In this document: positions 42,300 to 50,364 of the stretch, piece after piece
How the letters are laid out: every line of letters starts with the position of its first letter
Numbering within the stretch: the first letter of the stretch is position 1
DNA from: JBBDYD01 sp040901865
Lineage (GTDB): Bacteria; Bacteroidota; Ignavibacteria; UBA10030
NCBI GenBank assembly: GCA_040901865.1
Contig: JBBDYD010000147.1
Location: forward strand, 1-64,000
Length of the DNA: 64,000 nt
Reading direction: 5' to 3'
The notes under the pieces: generated by a model
Databases searched by the model: none
What the model was told of the DNA's origin: nothing
What the model saw: the letters and a program-made list of their open reading frames with translations, nothing else
Program-made: the position numbers and the translations under genes

Positions 42300-44654
42300 A
42301 TGATGACAAAAGAAGAAGAGTTTTTAAAACGACTTCAGGCAATGTTTCAAGTTGAGGCGGAAGAGCACGTGAATGTACTCTCTTCCGGTTTAATCGAGCT
42401 GGAAAAAAACTCCACAAACACACCGTCGCCGGAATTGATTGAAACCATTTTCCGTGAGGCACATAGTTTAAAAGGGGCCGCCCGTTCTGTCAATAGAAAA
42501 GATATCGAATCAATATGCCAGGCATTAGAGACGTTGTTTGCAAAGTTAAAGGAAGGACAAATCAATTTCTCTGCCGATCAATTTGATCTTATTCATAAAT
42601 CGTTGGATACCCTCTCGACAATGATTTCAGGCCCCGGGAACACATCTGTCCGTGATGGGAGAGAATCAGTAAGGGAGATCCTCTCCATCACAGATCACAC
42701 AAAGAAGAAAACGAAACAACAGGCAACAACCGGCATGAAAGACTCCGGAGAGACAAAAAACCATGCTCAGCCTGGGAACGGGGTGTTGTTCAAAAGCAAA
42801 GCAGCACATGCAAAACACAAGCCGAGAGAAAGTGCGAACGCTGCTCTGCCTGTAAAAAGGAAATCTGCACCAGCACCATCAGCCGATGAAAAACCACTGC
42901 AAATGGAAACCGTAAGAATACAAACGTCAAAACTGGATCCGCTGTTTTTGCAGGCCGAGCAAATGATTCAGTCGAAGATAGCTTCCGTTCAAAGGACAGT
43001 GGAACTAAAGAGTATTGGCAGTTTTGTTGGAGCATGGAGGACAGAATTAAGAAAACGAGAGGCACGGCGACCGGGAGACAACGAACTTCAGGTAAAAGAG
43101 ATAATTCATTGGACGAATGAACAGCTGGATGAAACAGAGCGAAATATAGTGACCGTTACTGATGCAATAGAAAACGACCAGCGTTCGCTTGGACGGATGA
43201 TTGATGATCACGTGGAATCGATGAAAAATATTTTGATGCTTCCCGTATCGACAATTATTGAAGTATTCCCAAGACTTGTTCGTGATCTTTCCCGAAGTCA
43301 GGGGAAAGAAGTGGAGTTCATAACCCATGGAAAAGAAATTGAAGTGGACAAGCGGATTCTGGAAGAACTGAAAGATCCGTTGATACATTTACTGAGAAAC
43401 TGTATTGACCATGGAATAAGGAAGCCGGCAAGACGGTTGGAAATAAAAAAACCCTCCCGCGGGACCATTACGCTCACCTTTATGGTATTAGATGGCCGTA
43501 ACCTGGAAATACGTATTTCCGATGATGGTGCCGGCATCAATGTTGCCGGGGTAATTTCTGCCGCCGTCAAGGCAGGTCTCGTTTCAAAAGAGACAGTTGA
43601 AAAGATGAATACTCAGGAATCTCTCGATCTGATATTCAAATCCGGAATTACGACAAGTTCGATGATTACAGACATCTCCGGGCGCGGGCTGGGGTTGGCT
43701 ATTGTTCGCGAGAAAGTAGAAAACCTGGGGGGAAAGGTTTTCGTTGAAAGTCAGCCTGGGCGTGGCACCACGTTCCGCCTTGTTCTGCCTCTCGCTCTTT
43801 CTACCGTGAGGGGGGTGTTGGTAAAAACCGCAGAACATTTCTTCATGATACCGACAGGCTATGTGGAACGTGCTCTCAGGGTGAGAAGCGAAGAGATCAA
43901 GACGGTGGAAAACCGAGAGACCCTCGTGATCGATCAAGGAGTTATTTGGATCATAAAGCTTTGTGATGTACTTGGATTGCGTGATAGAACAAAAGCACTC
44001 CCGCCCCAAAAAGGCAAGACACCATCTTCCCCGCACTTTTTCCACATTGTTGTTCTTACGCACGGTACTCATCGTATCGGTTTCACGGTTGATGAAATAA
44101 TTGATGAACACCAAATCCTTGTAAAACCATTAGGCAGGCAATTGAACAATGTGCGGAATATAAGCGGTGCCGCAGTTCTTGGTTCCGGTTCGGTAGTTCC
44201 GGTTATTCATGTTTCGGATTTGATGAAATCGGCATTGGATTCCATTTCGATAAAAAGAAGTACAACAAATAAAATACAGGCCGAGCGAAAGGTTTATAAA
44301 GTGTTGGTGACCGACGATTCAATTACATCCAGAACACTCATCAAGAATATACTTGAAATCGCAGGATATGATGTTATGACGGCAGTGGACGGCGTTGACG
44401 CGGTGACGAAGGCTCTCGTAGGAGCATTCGATCTCATCGTGTCCGATGTTGATATGCCGCGCATGAATGGATTTGAACTCACGGCGAAGATTCGCAAAGA
44501 AAAGAGATTATCGGAAGTACCTGTTGTGTTGGTGACAGCACTTGAATCGAAAGAAGACCGCGAACACGGGATCGATGTCGGTGCCAACGCGTACATTGTC
44601 AAGAGTAGTTTTGACCAGAGTACGTTGTTGGAAGTAATCAAAAAACTTTTGTAA
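42300..44654 (+). CDS. cheA: CheA hybrid kinase with C-terminal receiver (WspE-like)
   Basis: About 784 residues. Hpt domain with the phosphoacceptor His in EAHSLKGAARS, a low-complexity linker (about 120-205), ATPase motifs (LRNCIDHGIRKPARR, SDDGAGIN, GRGLGLAIVREKVENLGG), a CheW-like domain (LVKTAEHFFMIPTGYVER) and a C-terminal receiver (SDVDMPRMNG). The fused receiver is a Wsp/Frz hallmark. GTG at 42288 is an alternative start. Confidence 0.9.
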   Translation: MMTKEEEFLKRLQAMFQVEAEEHVNVLSSGLIELEKNSTNTPSPELIETIFREAHSLKGAARSVNRKDIESICQALETLFAKLKEGQINFSADQFDLIHKSLDTLSTMISGPGNTSVRDGRESVREILSITDHTKKKTKQQATTGMKDSGETKNHAQPGNGVLFKSKAAHAKHKPRESANAALPVKRKSAPAPSADEKPLQMETVRIQTSKLDPLFLQAEQMIQSKIASVQRTVELKSIGSFVGAWRTELRKREARRPGDNELQVKEIIHWTNEQLDETERNIVTVTDAIENDQRSLGRMIDDHVESMKNILMLPVSTIIEVFPRLVRDLSRSQGKEVEFITHGKEIEVDKRILEELKDPLIHLLRNCIDHGIRKPARRLEIKKPSRGTITLTFMVLDGRNLEIRISDDGAGINVAGVISAAVKAGLVSKETVEKMNTQESLDLIFKSGITTSSMITDISGRGLGLAIVREKVENLGGKVFVESQPGRGTTFRLVLPLALSTVRGVLVKTAEHFFMIPTGYVERALRVRSEEIKTVENRETLVIDQGVIWIIKLCDVLGLRDRTKALPPQKGKTPSSPHFFHIVVLTHGTHRIGFTVDEIIDEHQILVKPLGRQLNNVRNISGAAVLGSGSVVPVIHVSDLMKSALDSISIKRSTTNKIQAERKVYKVLVTDDSITSRTLIKNILEIAGYDVMTAVDGVDAVTKALVGAFDLIVSDVDMPRMNGFELTAKIRKEKRLSEVPVVLVTALESKEDREHGIDVGANAYIVKSSFDQSTLLEVIKKLL

Positions 44655-44668
44655 CCGCTCAAGCACAA

Positions 44669-45730
44669 ATGATCAAAGTTCTCATCGCAGAAGACTCACT
44701 TGTCATGCAGCAAGTACTCAAGCGCGCAATAAGTTCCGATCCGCTGTTGACGGTTGTTGGTGTCGCGTCTGACGGTGAGGAAGCTCTGAAAGCAGTAAGG
44801 GAATTCCATCCGGATGTTATTGCGATGGGCTGGCAGATGCCGACATTCGATGGTCTGGAGGCAACACGCATTATCATGGAAACAACGCCGACACCTATTG
44901 TTATAGTGACTGGAAGCGTTGCGGCGAATGATGCGGCAGCATCCTTCCGCATGATTGAAGCAGGGGCCTTGGCGATACTGCACCAACCGCCAAGTGTCGA
45001 TCATCCCGATTATGAACGAGAGATACTACAGTTAACCCGGACGTTAAAACTCATGTCTGAAGTGAAATTGGTCAAACGTACGGCACGCTCTTCGACAGTA
45101 CAGGAGAAAGCGAGACTGTCCGGCGAAAAATTCTTTCGACCGGAATCGGATATTCAGATCGTCGCAATCGGTGCATCGACCGGCGGGCCGAATGTCCTGC
45201 AAAAAATACTTTCCGGATTACCGAAAGATCTTCCGGTTCCATTATTCATCGTTCAGCACATCTCAAAAGGTTTCACGGCGGGATTTGTCGAATGGTTACA
45301 GAACACAACCAAATTTCCATTACGGGTCGCTGCTCATGGTGAATACGCACTGCGGGGACACGGGTACGTCGCTCCGGATGATTTTCATATGGGAGTTGAA
45401 CGGGGGCCGAACATTGTACTAAACCACAACGACGAGGAAAATGGCTTGCGTCCATCGGTTGCGCACCTTTTTCGTTCGGTATCACACAATTTCGGTCCCA
45501 ATGCAGCCGGTGTATTACTCACAGGAATGGGGCGGGACGGAGCAGATGAATTAAAAATAATGAAAGATCAAGGAGCGGTAACTTTTGCGCAGGATAAGGA
45601 GAGTTCAATTATTCACGGTATGCCCGGTGAAGCAATAAAACTTAATGCGGCGACGTATGTTCTCTCACCGGAAGAGATAGCAGTTGCTCTCACTGCGCTC
45701 ATTAAAAAAAATGAAAGTGTGATTGTATGA
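44669..45730 (+). CDS. cheB: CheB methylesterase with degenerate receiver (WspF-like)
   Basis: A 353-residue protein. The methylesterase domain is intact: Ser in IGASTGGPN, His in QHISKGFTAGF, Asp in GMGRDGADE. In the receiver, the acidic pair (Glu8, Asp9) is present, but the aspartate normally phosphorylated reads Gly54 (VIAMGWQMP, codon GGC at 44828-44830). The conserved Lys position reads HQPP. Phosphorylation control is probably lost and activity may be constitutive or regulated otherwise. It overlaps the next gene by 4 bp. Confidence 0.9.
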   Translation: MIKVLIAEDSLVMQQVLKRAISSDPLLTVVGVASDGEEALKAVREFHPDVIAMGWQMPTFDGLEATRIIMETTPTPIVIVTGSVAANDAAASFRMIEAGALAILHQPPSVDHPDYEREILQLTRTLKLMSEVKLVKRTARSSTVQEKARLSGEKFFRPESDIQIVAIGASTGGPNVLQKILSGLPKDLPVPLFIVQHISKGFTAGFVEWLQNTTKFPLRVAAHGEYALRGHGYVAPDDFHMGVERGPNIVLNHNDEENGLRPSVAHLFRSVSHNFGPNAAGVLLTGMGRDGADELKIMKDQGAVTFAQDKESSIIHGMPGEAIKLNAATYVLSPEEIAVALTALIKKNESVIV

Positions 45731-46368
45731 AAAATAAAAAGACTGCTGTAAAGGAGATTGATCAAATCTTAATAGCCGAGGATAGTCCGACTCAGGCCGA
45801 ACAGATAAAGCATCTTCTTGAGAAACACAAGTACAGAGTACTTGTGGCGAAAGACGGCAAAGAAGCTTTAGCGCTTGTCAATGAACATAAACCTTCCCTG
45901 GTGATCACCGATATCGTAATGCCGGAAATGAATGGGTACGAGTTGTGTAAAGAGATAAAATCCCGCGAGAAGACCGTGAACATTCCTGTTATTCTGCTGA
46001 CGGCGTTTTCCCGATCGGAAGATGTGATGGAAGGTATTTCTTGTGGAGCCGATAATTTCCTTACCAAACCATTTCGGGAAGAGTATCTTGTCTCCCATAT
46101 TGAACAGATCCTTTCCAACAGGGAAATTCCCAAAAGCGAAACAATTAAAGTTGAATTGGAAGTACTCGTGAGAGGGAAGAAACGGGTTATTACGGTGGAT
46201 CATCAGCAAATACTTACGCTGCTCATCTCAACGTATGAAGCGGCGGTTCAGAGAAACGATGAACTGGTACAGGCACAGGATGATTTGAAAAAACTGAATG
46301 AACGTTTGGAAGAATTAGTAGGGGAAAGAACTGCAGAACTTTCGGCGCTGCGAAAAAGCAAAGAATAG
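45727..46368 (+). CDS. Response regulator with C-terminal coiled coil
   Basis: A 213-residue protein with a full receiver (residues 10-130; ILIAEDSPTQAEQIK, Asp in VITDIVMPEMNG, Lys in FLTKPFREEYL) followed by about 75 residues of coiled coil (ELVQAQDDLKKLNERLEELV). No GGDEF, kinase or DNA-binding domain follows, although this coil usually precedes one. It occupies the place of WspR but cannot make cyclic di-GMP itself. Confidence 0.85.
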   Translation: MKNKKTAVKEIDQILIAEDSPTQAEQIKHLLEKHKYRVLVAKDGKEALALVNEHKPSLVITDIVMPEMNGYELCKEIKSREKTVNIPVILLTAFSRSEDVMEGISCGADNFLTKPFREEYLVSHIEQILSNREIPKSETIKVELEVLVRGKKRVITVDHQQILTLLISTYEAAVQRNDELVQAQDDLKKLNERLEELVGERTAELSALRKSKE

Positions 46369-46454
46369 CATCGAGGGGCTTGTGAGCGCGCCTTGATTCA
46401 TACAATGATGGGCGCGGACAATCATGTTGAATCCTTCAAAAAAGAGGTGACGCT

Positions 46455-47828
46455 ATGAACGCTGCGGGAAAAAATGGCCGGCGGTGTCTCGTTCTTGCCG
46501 GTGCTCTGTTTCTTAGTGCAGGATACTCTTTTGGTCAGCAGAAACGAGAATCCAGCTATTCTCCGGTAATCGAGGAACCGTTTGAAAAGGTCATAGCACG
46601 GGACAAGTCCGGGAAAGCTGCGGTGATGAAGCGCCACATGGACTTGCTGAATGAACGGTACGATCTTTCGAAAAGGGTTACAAACGAAGTAACCATGTCC
46701 GGAGGAAAACCGCTGCCTGTCGGCCCGACAGCCAAATTAAAAGGCGGAGTGACATGGGAGAAATTGGCGCGCATGACTCCCGACGAGATCAGGGATAAAG
46801 GTGTCTTCCCCTATCTTCCTTTGCCCCATCCCAACCATGCAACCGGCGGAATGCTGTTTCCGCAGATTCAAATAAGGCAGTTCCCCCGTCTTGAGCGGTT
46901 TGATTTAGATTTTGACCTCCCCGAACATTTTCTCCCTGATTTCCCTCCACCGATCTTCTTGACCACTCACAAGGACATGGGGGACGTTTCTCAAGGGCAG
47001 GTGATAACGCTGGACAACTACTATGAACTATTCAACGGCATCTTGAACCCAAAGCAATTGGAGGGGTTGCGGCTTCTGGTGACGCAGTTCCCTCAGCAGC
47101 AGTTCAACGCAACCGCAGACAGAAAGAGTGAAAAGCCAAGCCAGGGAGTGACGTGCTTTGACTGTCATGTCAATGGACACACCTTCGGACCGATACATTT
47201 GGTGGGCGACATTCGACCGCAATCTCACCGAAACCGCATTGAGACCCCCTCGCTGCGAGGGGTCAACATCCAGCGTCTCTTTGGTTCCCAGCGCGCACTG
47301 AAAACTGTTGAGGATTTTACGGAGTTTGAACAACGCGGCGCCTATTTCGATGGAGACCACTTGACGGCCGCCAAAAAGGGAGTGAACATCCTTGAGCGGG
47401 GGAGCCAGGTTCATTTTATGGCAGAATTTCAAGCCCTGCTTGATTTTCCCCCGGCACAAAAGCTTGATATCTACGGGCGGCTTGATCAGACAAAAGCAAC
47501 AGATTCAGAAAAGAGCGGGGAGAAAATCTTTTTTGGCAAGGGGAAGTGCGCCAGTTGCCACGAGGCCCCTTACTACACAGACAATCAGATGCACGACCTT
47601 CAGGTGGAGAGATTCTACAAGCCCCAGACGATCAACGATCAATACATTCGGGCTGAAGGACCTATCAAGACATTCACCCTGCGAGGGATAAAGGATTCTC
47701 CCCCGTATTTGCATGACGGGCGATTGCTGACCCTGGAGGATGCGGTTGAATTTTTTAACCTCGTCCAGCGGCTCAATCTGAGCAGCCAGGAGAAAAAGGA
47801 TCTCACGGCGTTTCTCAGGCAGTTGTGA
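46455..47828 (+). CDS. Di-haem cytochrome c peroxidase-like protein
   Basis: A 457-residue exported protein (signal ALFLSAGYSFGQ). Two c-type haem sites: CFDCH (Cys234, Cys237, His238) and CASCH (Cys365, Cys368, His369). The C-terminal block TFTLRGIKDSPPYLHDGR is typical of the CcpA/MauG family. It probably reduces peroxide or shuttles electrons in the periplasm. It lies 13 bp before an FAD oxidoreductase. Confidence 0.85.
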   Translation: MNAAGKNGRRCLVLAGALFLSAGYSFGQQKRESSYSPVIEEPFEKVIARDKSGKAAVMKRHMDLLNERYDLSKRVTNEVTMSGGKPLPVGPTAKLKGGVTWEKLARMTPDEIRDKGVFPYLPLPHPNHATGGMLFPQIQIRQFPRLERFDLDFDLPEHFLPDFPPPIFLTTHKDMGDVSQGQVITLDNYYELFNGILNPKQLEGLRLLVTQFPQQQFNATADRKSEKPSQGVTCFDCHVNGHTFGPIHLVGDIRPQSHRNRIETPSLRGVNIQRLFGSQRALKTVEDFTEFEQRGAYFDGDHLTAAKKGVNILERGSQVHFMAEFQALLDFPPAQKLDIYGRLDQTKATDSEKSGEKIFFGKGKCASCHEAPYYTDNQMHDLQVERFYKPQTINDQYIRAEGPIKTFTLRGIKDSPPYLHDGRLLTLEDAVEFFNLVQRLNLSSQEKKDLTAFLRQL

Positions 47829-47841
47829 GCCAGGTGACTCA

Positions 47842-49047
47842 ATGAGTCAGGAGACCAGGATGCCCGATTACAAATATCTCATCATTGGTGGAGGAATGAC
47901 CGCGGACGCCGCCGTGAAAGGCATCCGCGAACTCAATGCCTCCGATAGAATAGGAATCATCAGTAACGAGAATCACCCGCCGTATAATCGTCCGCCTCTC
48001 TCGAAGGCACTCTGGAAGGGGAAGGGGTTTGAAACACTATGGCGGGATACTCCGACTGAGAATATGGACATCCACCTCTCCCGAACGGTAAAAAGTGTTG
48101 ATCCAAAGGCGAAGGTTGCTGTCGATGACAAAGGGATGCGCTACTCATTTGATAAACTTCTCCTTGCAACGGGGGGAACGGTGCGACGGCTGCCCACGGA
48201 TGCCGATGGGATCATCTATTTTCGTACGCTGGATGATTACCACAACCTGAAAAAGCAAACGGAGGATGGGCAGACATTTGTTGTGATCGGCGGAGGATTT
48301 ATCGGGTCCGAAATAGCAGCGGCTCTCGCAATGCATAAGAAATCTGTCACCATGATCTTCCCGCACGATGGCATAGGTGCCCGCGTGTATCCGCCGGGCC
48401 TGTCACATTTTCTCAATGACTTCTATCGATCAAAGGGCGTTGAAGTACTTGCGAAGGATGGTGTTACCAAGGTCGAAAAACGTCAATTGCACTATCTCGT
48501 CACAACGAAGAGCGGAAGAGAATTCGAGGTCGATGGAGTCGTCGCCGGAATCGGCATCGAGCCAAACGTCGAACTTGCGCAATCTGCAGGATTGGCCGTT
48601 GACAACGGCATTATCGTTGACGAGTACCTTAGAACGTCCCACCCCGATATATATGCCGCAGGCGATGTTGCCAATTTTCATAATCCAGCTCTGGGGAAAA
48701 GAATTCGTGTAGAGCATGAAGACAATGCAAACACAATGGGGGATCTGGCAGGCAAAAACATGGCGGGGAGTAACATACCGTATCACCATCTTCCTTCATT
48801 TTATTCTGACCTGTTTGACCTGGGATATGAAGCCATCGGCGAACTCGATACAAAACTGGAGATGGTCGAGGACTGGAAAGAACAGTTTCGCGAAGGCATT
48901 GTCTACTACCTTCACGCTGGGCGTGTACGCGGCGTGTTGTTATGGAATACTTGGGGACAAATTGACGCAGCACGTATCTTGATAGCGGAAAAAGGTCCTT
49001 TCACTGCGGGAAGCCTGAAAGGTCGCCTGTCAACAAAAAATGGTTAA
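47842..49047 (+). CDS. FAD-dependent NAD(P)H oxidoreductase, AIF/rubredoxin reductase type
   Basis: A 401-residue flavoprotein. FAD motif YLIIGGGMTADAAV, NAD motif FVVIGGGFIGSEIAAAL and the second FAD site IYAAGDVANF are all present, with ENHPPYNRPPLSKALW after the first strand. The C-terminal region (LPSFYSDLFDLGYEAIG) resembles the AIF branch. An internal ATG at 47860 is an equally good start. A role with the cytochrome in redox protection is plausible but inferred from adjacency. Confidence 0.88.
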   Translation: MSQETRMPDYKYLIIGGGMTADAAVKGIRELNASDRIGIISNENHPPYNRPPLSKALWKGKGFETLWRDTPTENMDIHLSRTVKSVDPKAKVAVDDKGMRYSFDKLLLATGGTVRRLPTDADGIIYFRTLDDYHNLKKQTEDGQTFVVIGGGFIGSEIAAALAMHKKSVTMIFPHDGIGARVYPPGLSHFLNDFYRSKGVEVLAKDGVTKVEKRQLHYLVTTKSGREFEVDGVVAGIGIEPNVELAQSAGLAVDNGIIVDEYLRTSHPDIYAAGDVANFHNPALGKRIRVEHEDNANTMGDLAGKNMAGSNIPYHHLPSFYSDLFDLGYEAIGELDTKLEMVEDWKEQFREGIVYYLHAGRVRGVLLWNTWGQIDAARILIAEKGPFTAGSLKGRLSTKNG

Positions 49048-49160
49048 ACAACTATCAAGGTCCGCCTGGAACAATGCATTGTTGTGTGCGGCCCGGCTTG
49101 TCGGAATACTAAGCGTTCCGAGCGATAAACATCACGGAATGAGTAAACAACGGCACGACC

Positions 49161-49892
49161 ATGATTTATAAGGATTACTACAAGGACTTGGGTGTTCGAA
49201 AGACAGCCGCGCCCGGAGAGATCAAGAAAGCATATCGAAGGCTTGCCAAGAAATATCACCCGGAGAAGTCCAAGGGAAATAAAACCGCCATAACACAATT
49301 CAAGAATATCAATGAGGCAAACACGGTCCTCGGCGATCCGGCAAAACGGAAAAAGTACGATCAGCTTGTCGCGGATTGGAAACGCTATGAGAACACCGGC
49401 TCGATTGAGACAGAGACCACCATCTCGCTTGAAGACGCGTATCACGGGGTGACGCGGCTCATCCGGTTCAATGGTCAAGCAATCAAGGTGAGGATCAAGC
49501 CCGGCGTCGCTGACCTGCAAATACTGAAAATTGCAGGCAAGGGGGGACGCGGACGGGGCGGCGGTCGAAACGGCGACTTCTCTGTCACCGTCAGGGTCGC
49601 GCCGCATCTGGAATTTCGCCGGATCGGAAACGATCTCCGCCGCGATCTTCCGGTTAAATCGCGTACTGCAATCCTCGGAGGAAAAACTCAGATCACAACG
49701 CTGAAAGGAAAAGTCAAAATCAACATCCCGAAGGGGACGTCAACCGGCAAAATGCTCAAACTTCGGGGGCATGGAATGCCGATCTATGCGAAGAAGAACA
49801 GGTTTGGAGATCTGTTGGTGAAAGTGAGCATCATGAAGCCGGATCATCTCATGGAAGAGCAAATAGACTTATTTGGAACGTTAGCACCATGA
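49161..49892 (+). CDS. CbpA-like J-domain protein with HPE motif
   Basis: A 243-residue J-protein without a zinc finger. The J domain (residues 3-70) has YRRLAKKYHPEKS, so the catalytic HPD is HPE (Glu35, codon GAG at 49263). The C-terminal substrate domains are present (ISLEDAYHGVTR, VRIKPGV, LRRDLPVKS, LKLRGHGMP). HPD is normally required to stimulate DnaK, so this may be impaired or a specialised holdase. Confidence 0.85.
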   Translation: MIYKDYYKDLGVRKTAAPGEIKKAYRRLAKKYHPEKSKGNKTAITQFKNINEANTVLGDPAKRKKYDQLVADWKRYENTGSIETETTISLEDAYHGVTRLIRFNGQAIKVRIKPGVADLQILKIAGKGGRGRGGGRNGDFSVTVRVAPHLEFRRIGNDLRRDLPVKSRTAILGGKTQITTLKGKVKINIPKGTSTGKMLKLRGHGMPIYAKKNRFGDLLVKVSIMKPDHLMEEQIDLFGTLAP

Positions 49893-50116
49893 TGGGGTCC
49901 GGAGATCGATAATGCAATCCCCTAAAACAAATGAAAACTGTTGCCGGTACGGTGAAGGTCGTCACCGATGTCCAACGCAAAGGGGCCGCGCTCAGGGCAG
50001 GTGTCTTCTAGAACGCGATTCTCGACATACGAGGACAAACGCTCGCCGTGGCCTGCAGCGGGTATTTCGTATCACACGGCTGCGTGGGCTCGTCGCAGCG
50101 TAACAAAGGAGGTTTT

Positions 50117-50230
50117 ATGATGGACCATTTAGGCGGATGGATGGACGGGGGAAATTGGATTTGGGTGGTGATCGGCTTGCTGGTGGTGATCCTGCTGGTC
50201 GTCGTGATTAACAGGACGCCCAAGAAATAA
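50117..50230 (+). CDS. Short membrane protein upstream of the copper ATPase
   Basis: A 37-residue frame (MMDHLGGWMDGGNWIWVVIG...) with AAAGGAGG before the ATG. Met/His/Trp-rich N-terminus and one helix ending in a basic tail, similar to tiny proteins often found beside copper-resistance genes. No function proven. The 224 bp upstream of it (49893-50116) hold no gene I can support. Confidence 0.65.
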   Translation: MMDHLGGWMDGGNWIWVVIGLLVVILLVVVINRTPKK

Positions 50231-50364
50231 TCGTGTGTTCATGGACCGCTCGTGAATGAGTGGCCTCTGCAGGCAGAAGTGTCTATCAACGGCGGCCCAA
50301 AACATTGCGAAGCACAGTCGCGTAGGATACGGGGAAAAACAGAAACAATGACAGAATACCGCCG

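Noticed and set aside
49912..50103. 63-residue frame before the small copper-linked membrane protein
   Set aside because: Arg/Cys-rich translation typical of a non-coding frame. Another frame (MKTVAGTVKVV...) looks more protein-like but stops after 26 residues.
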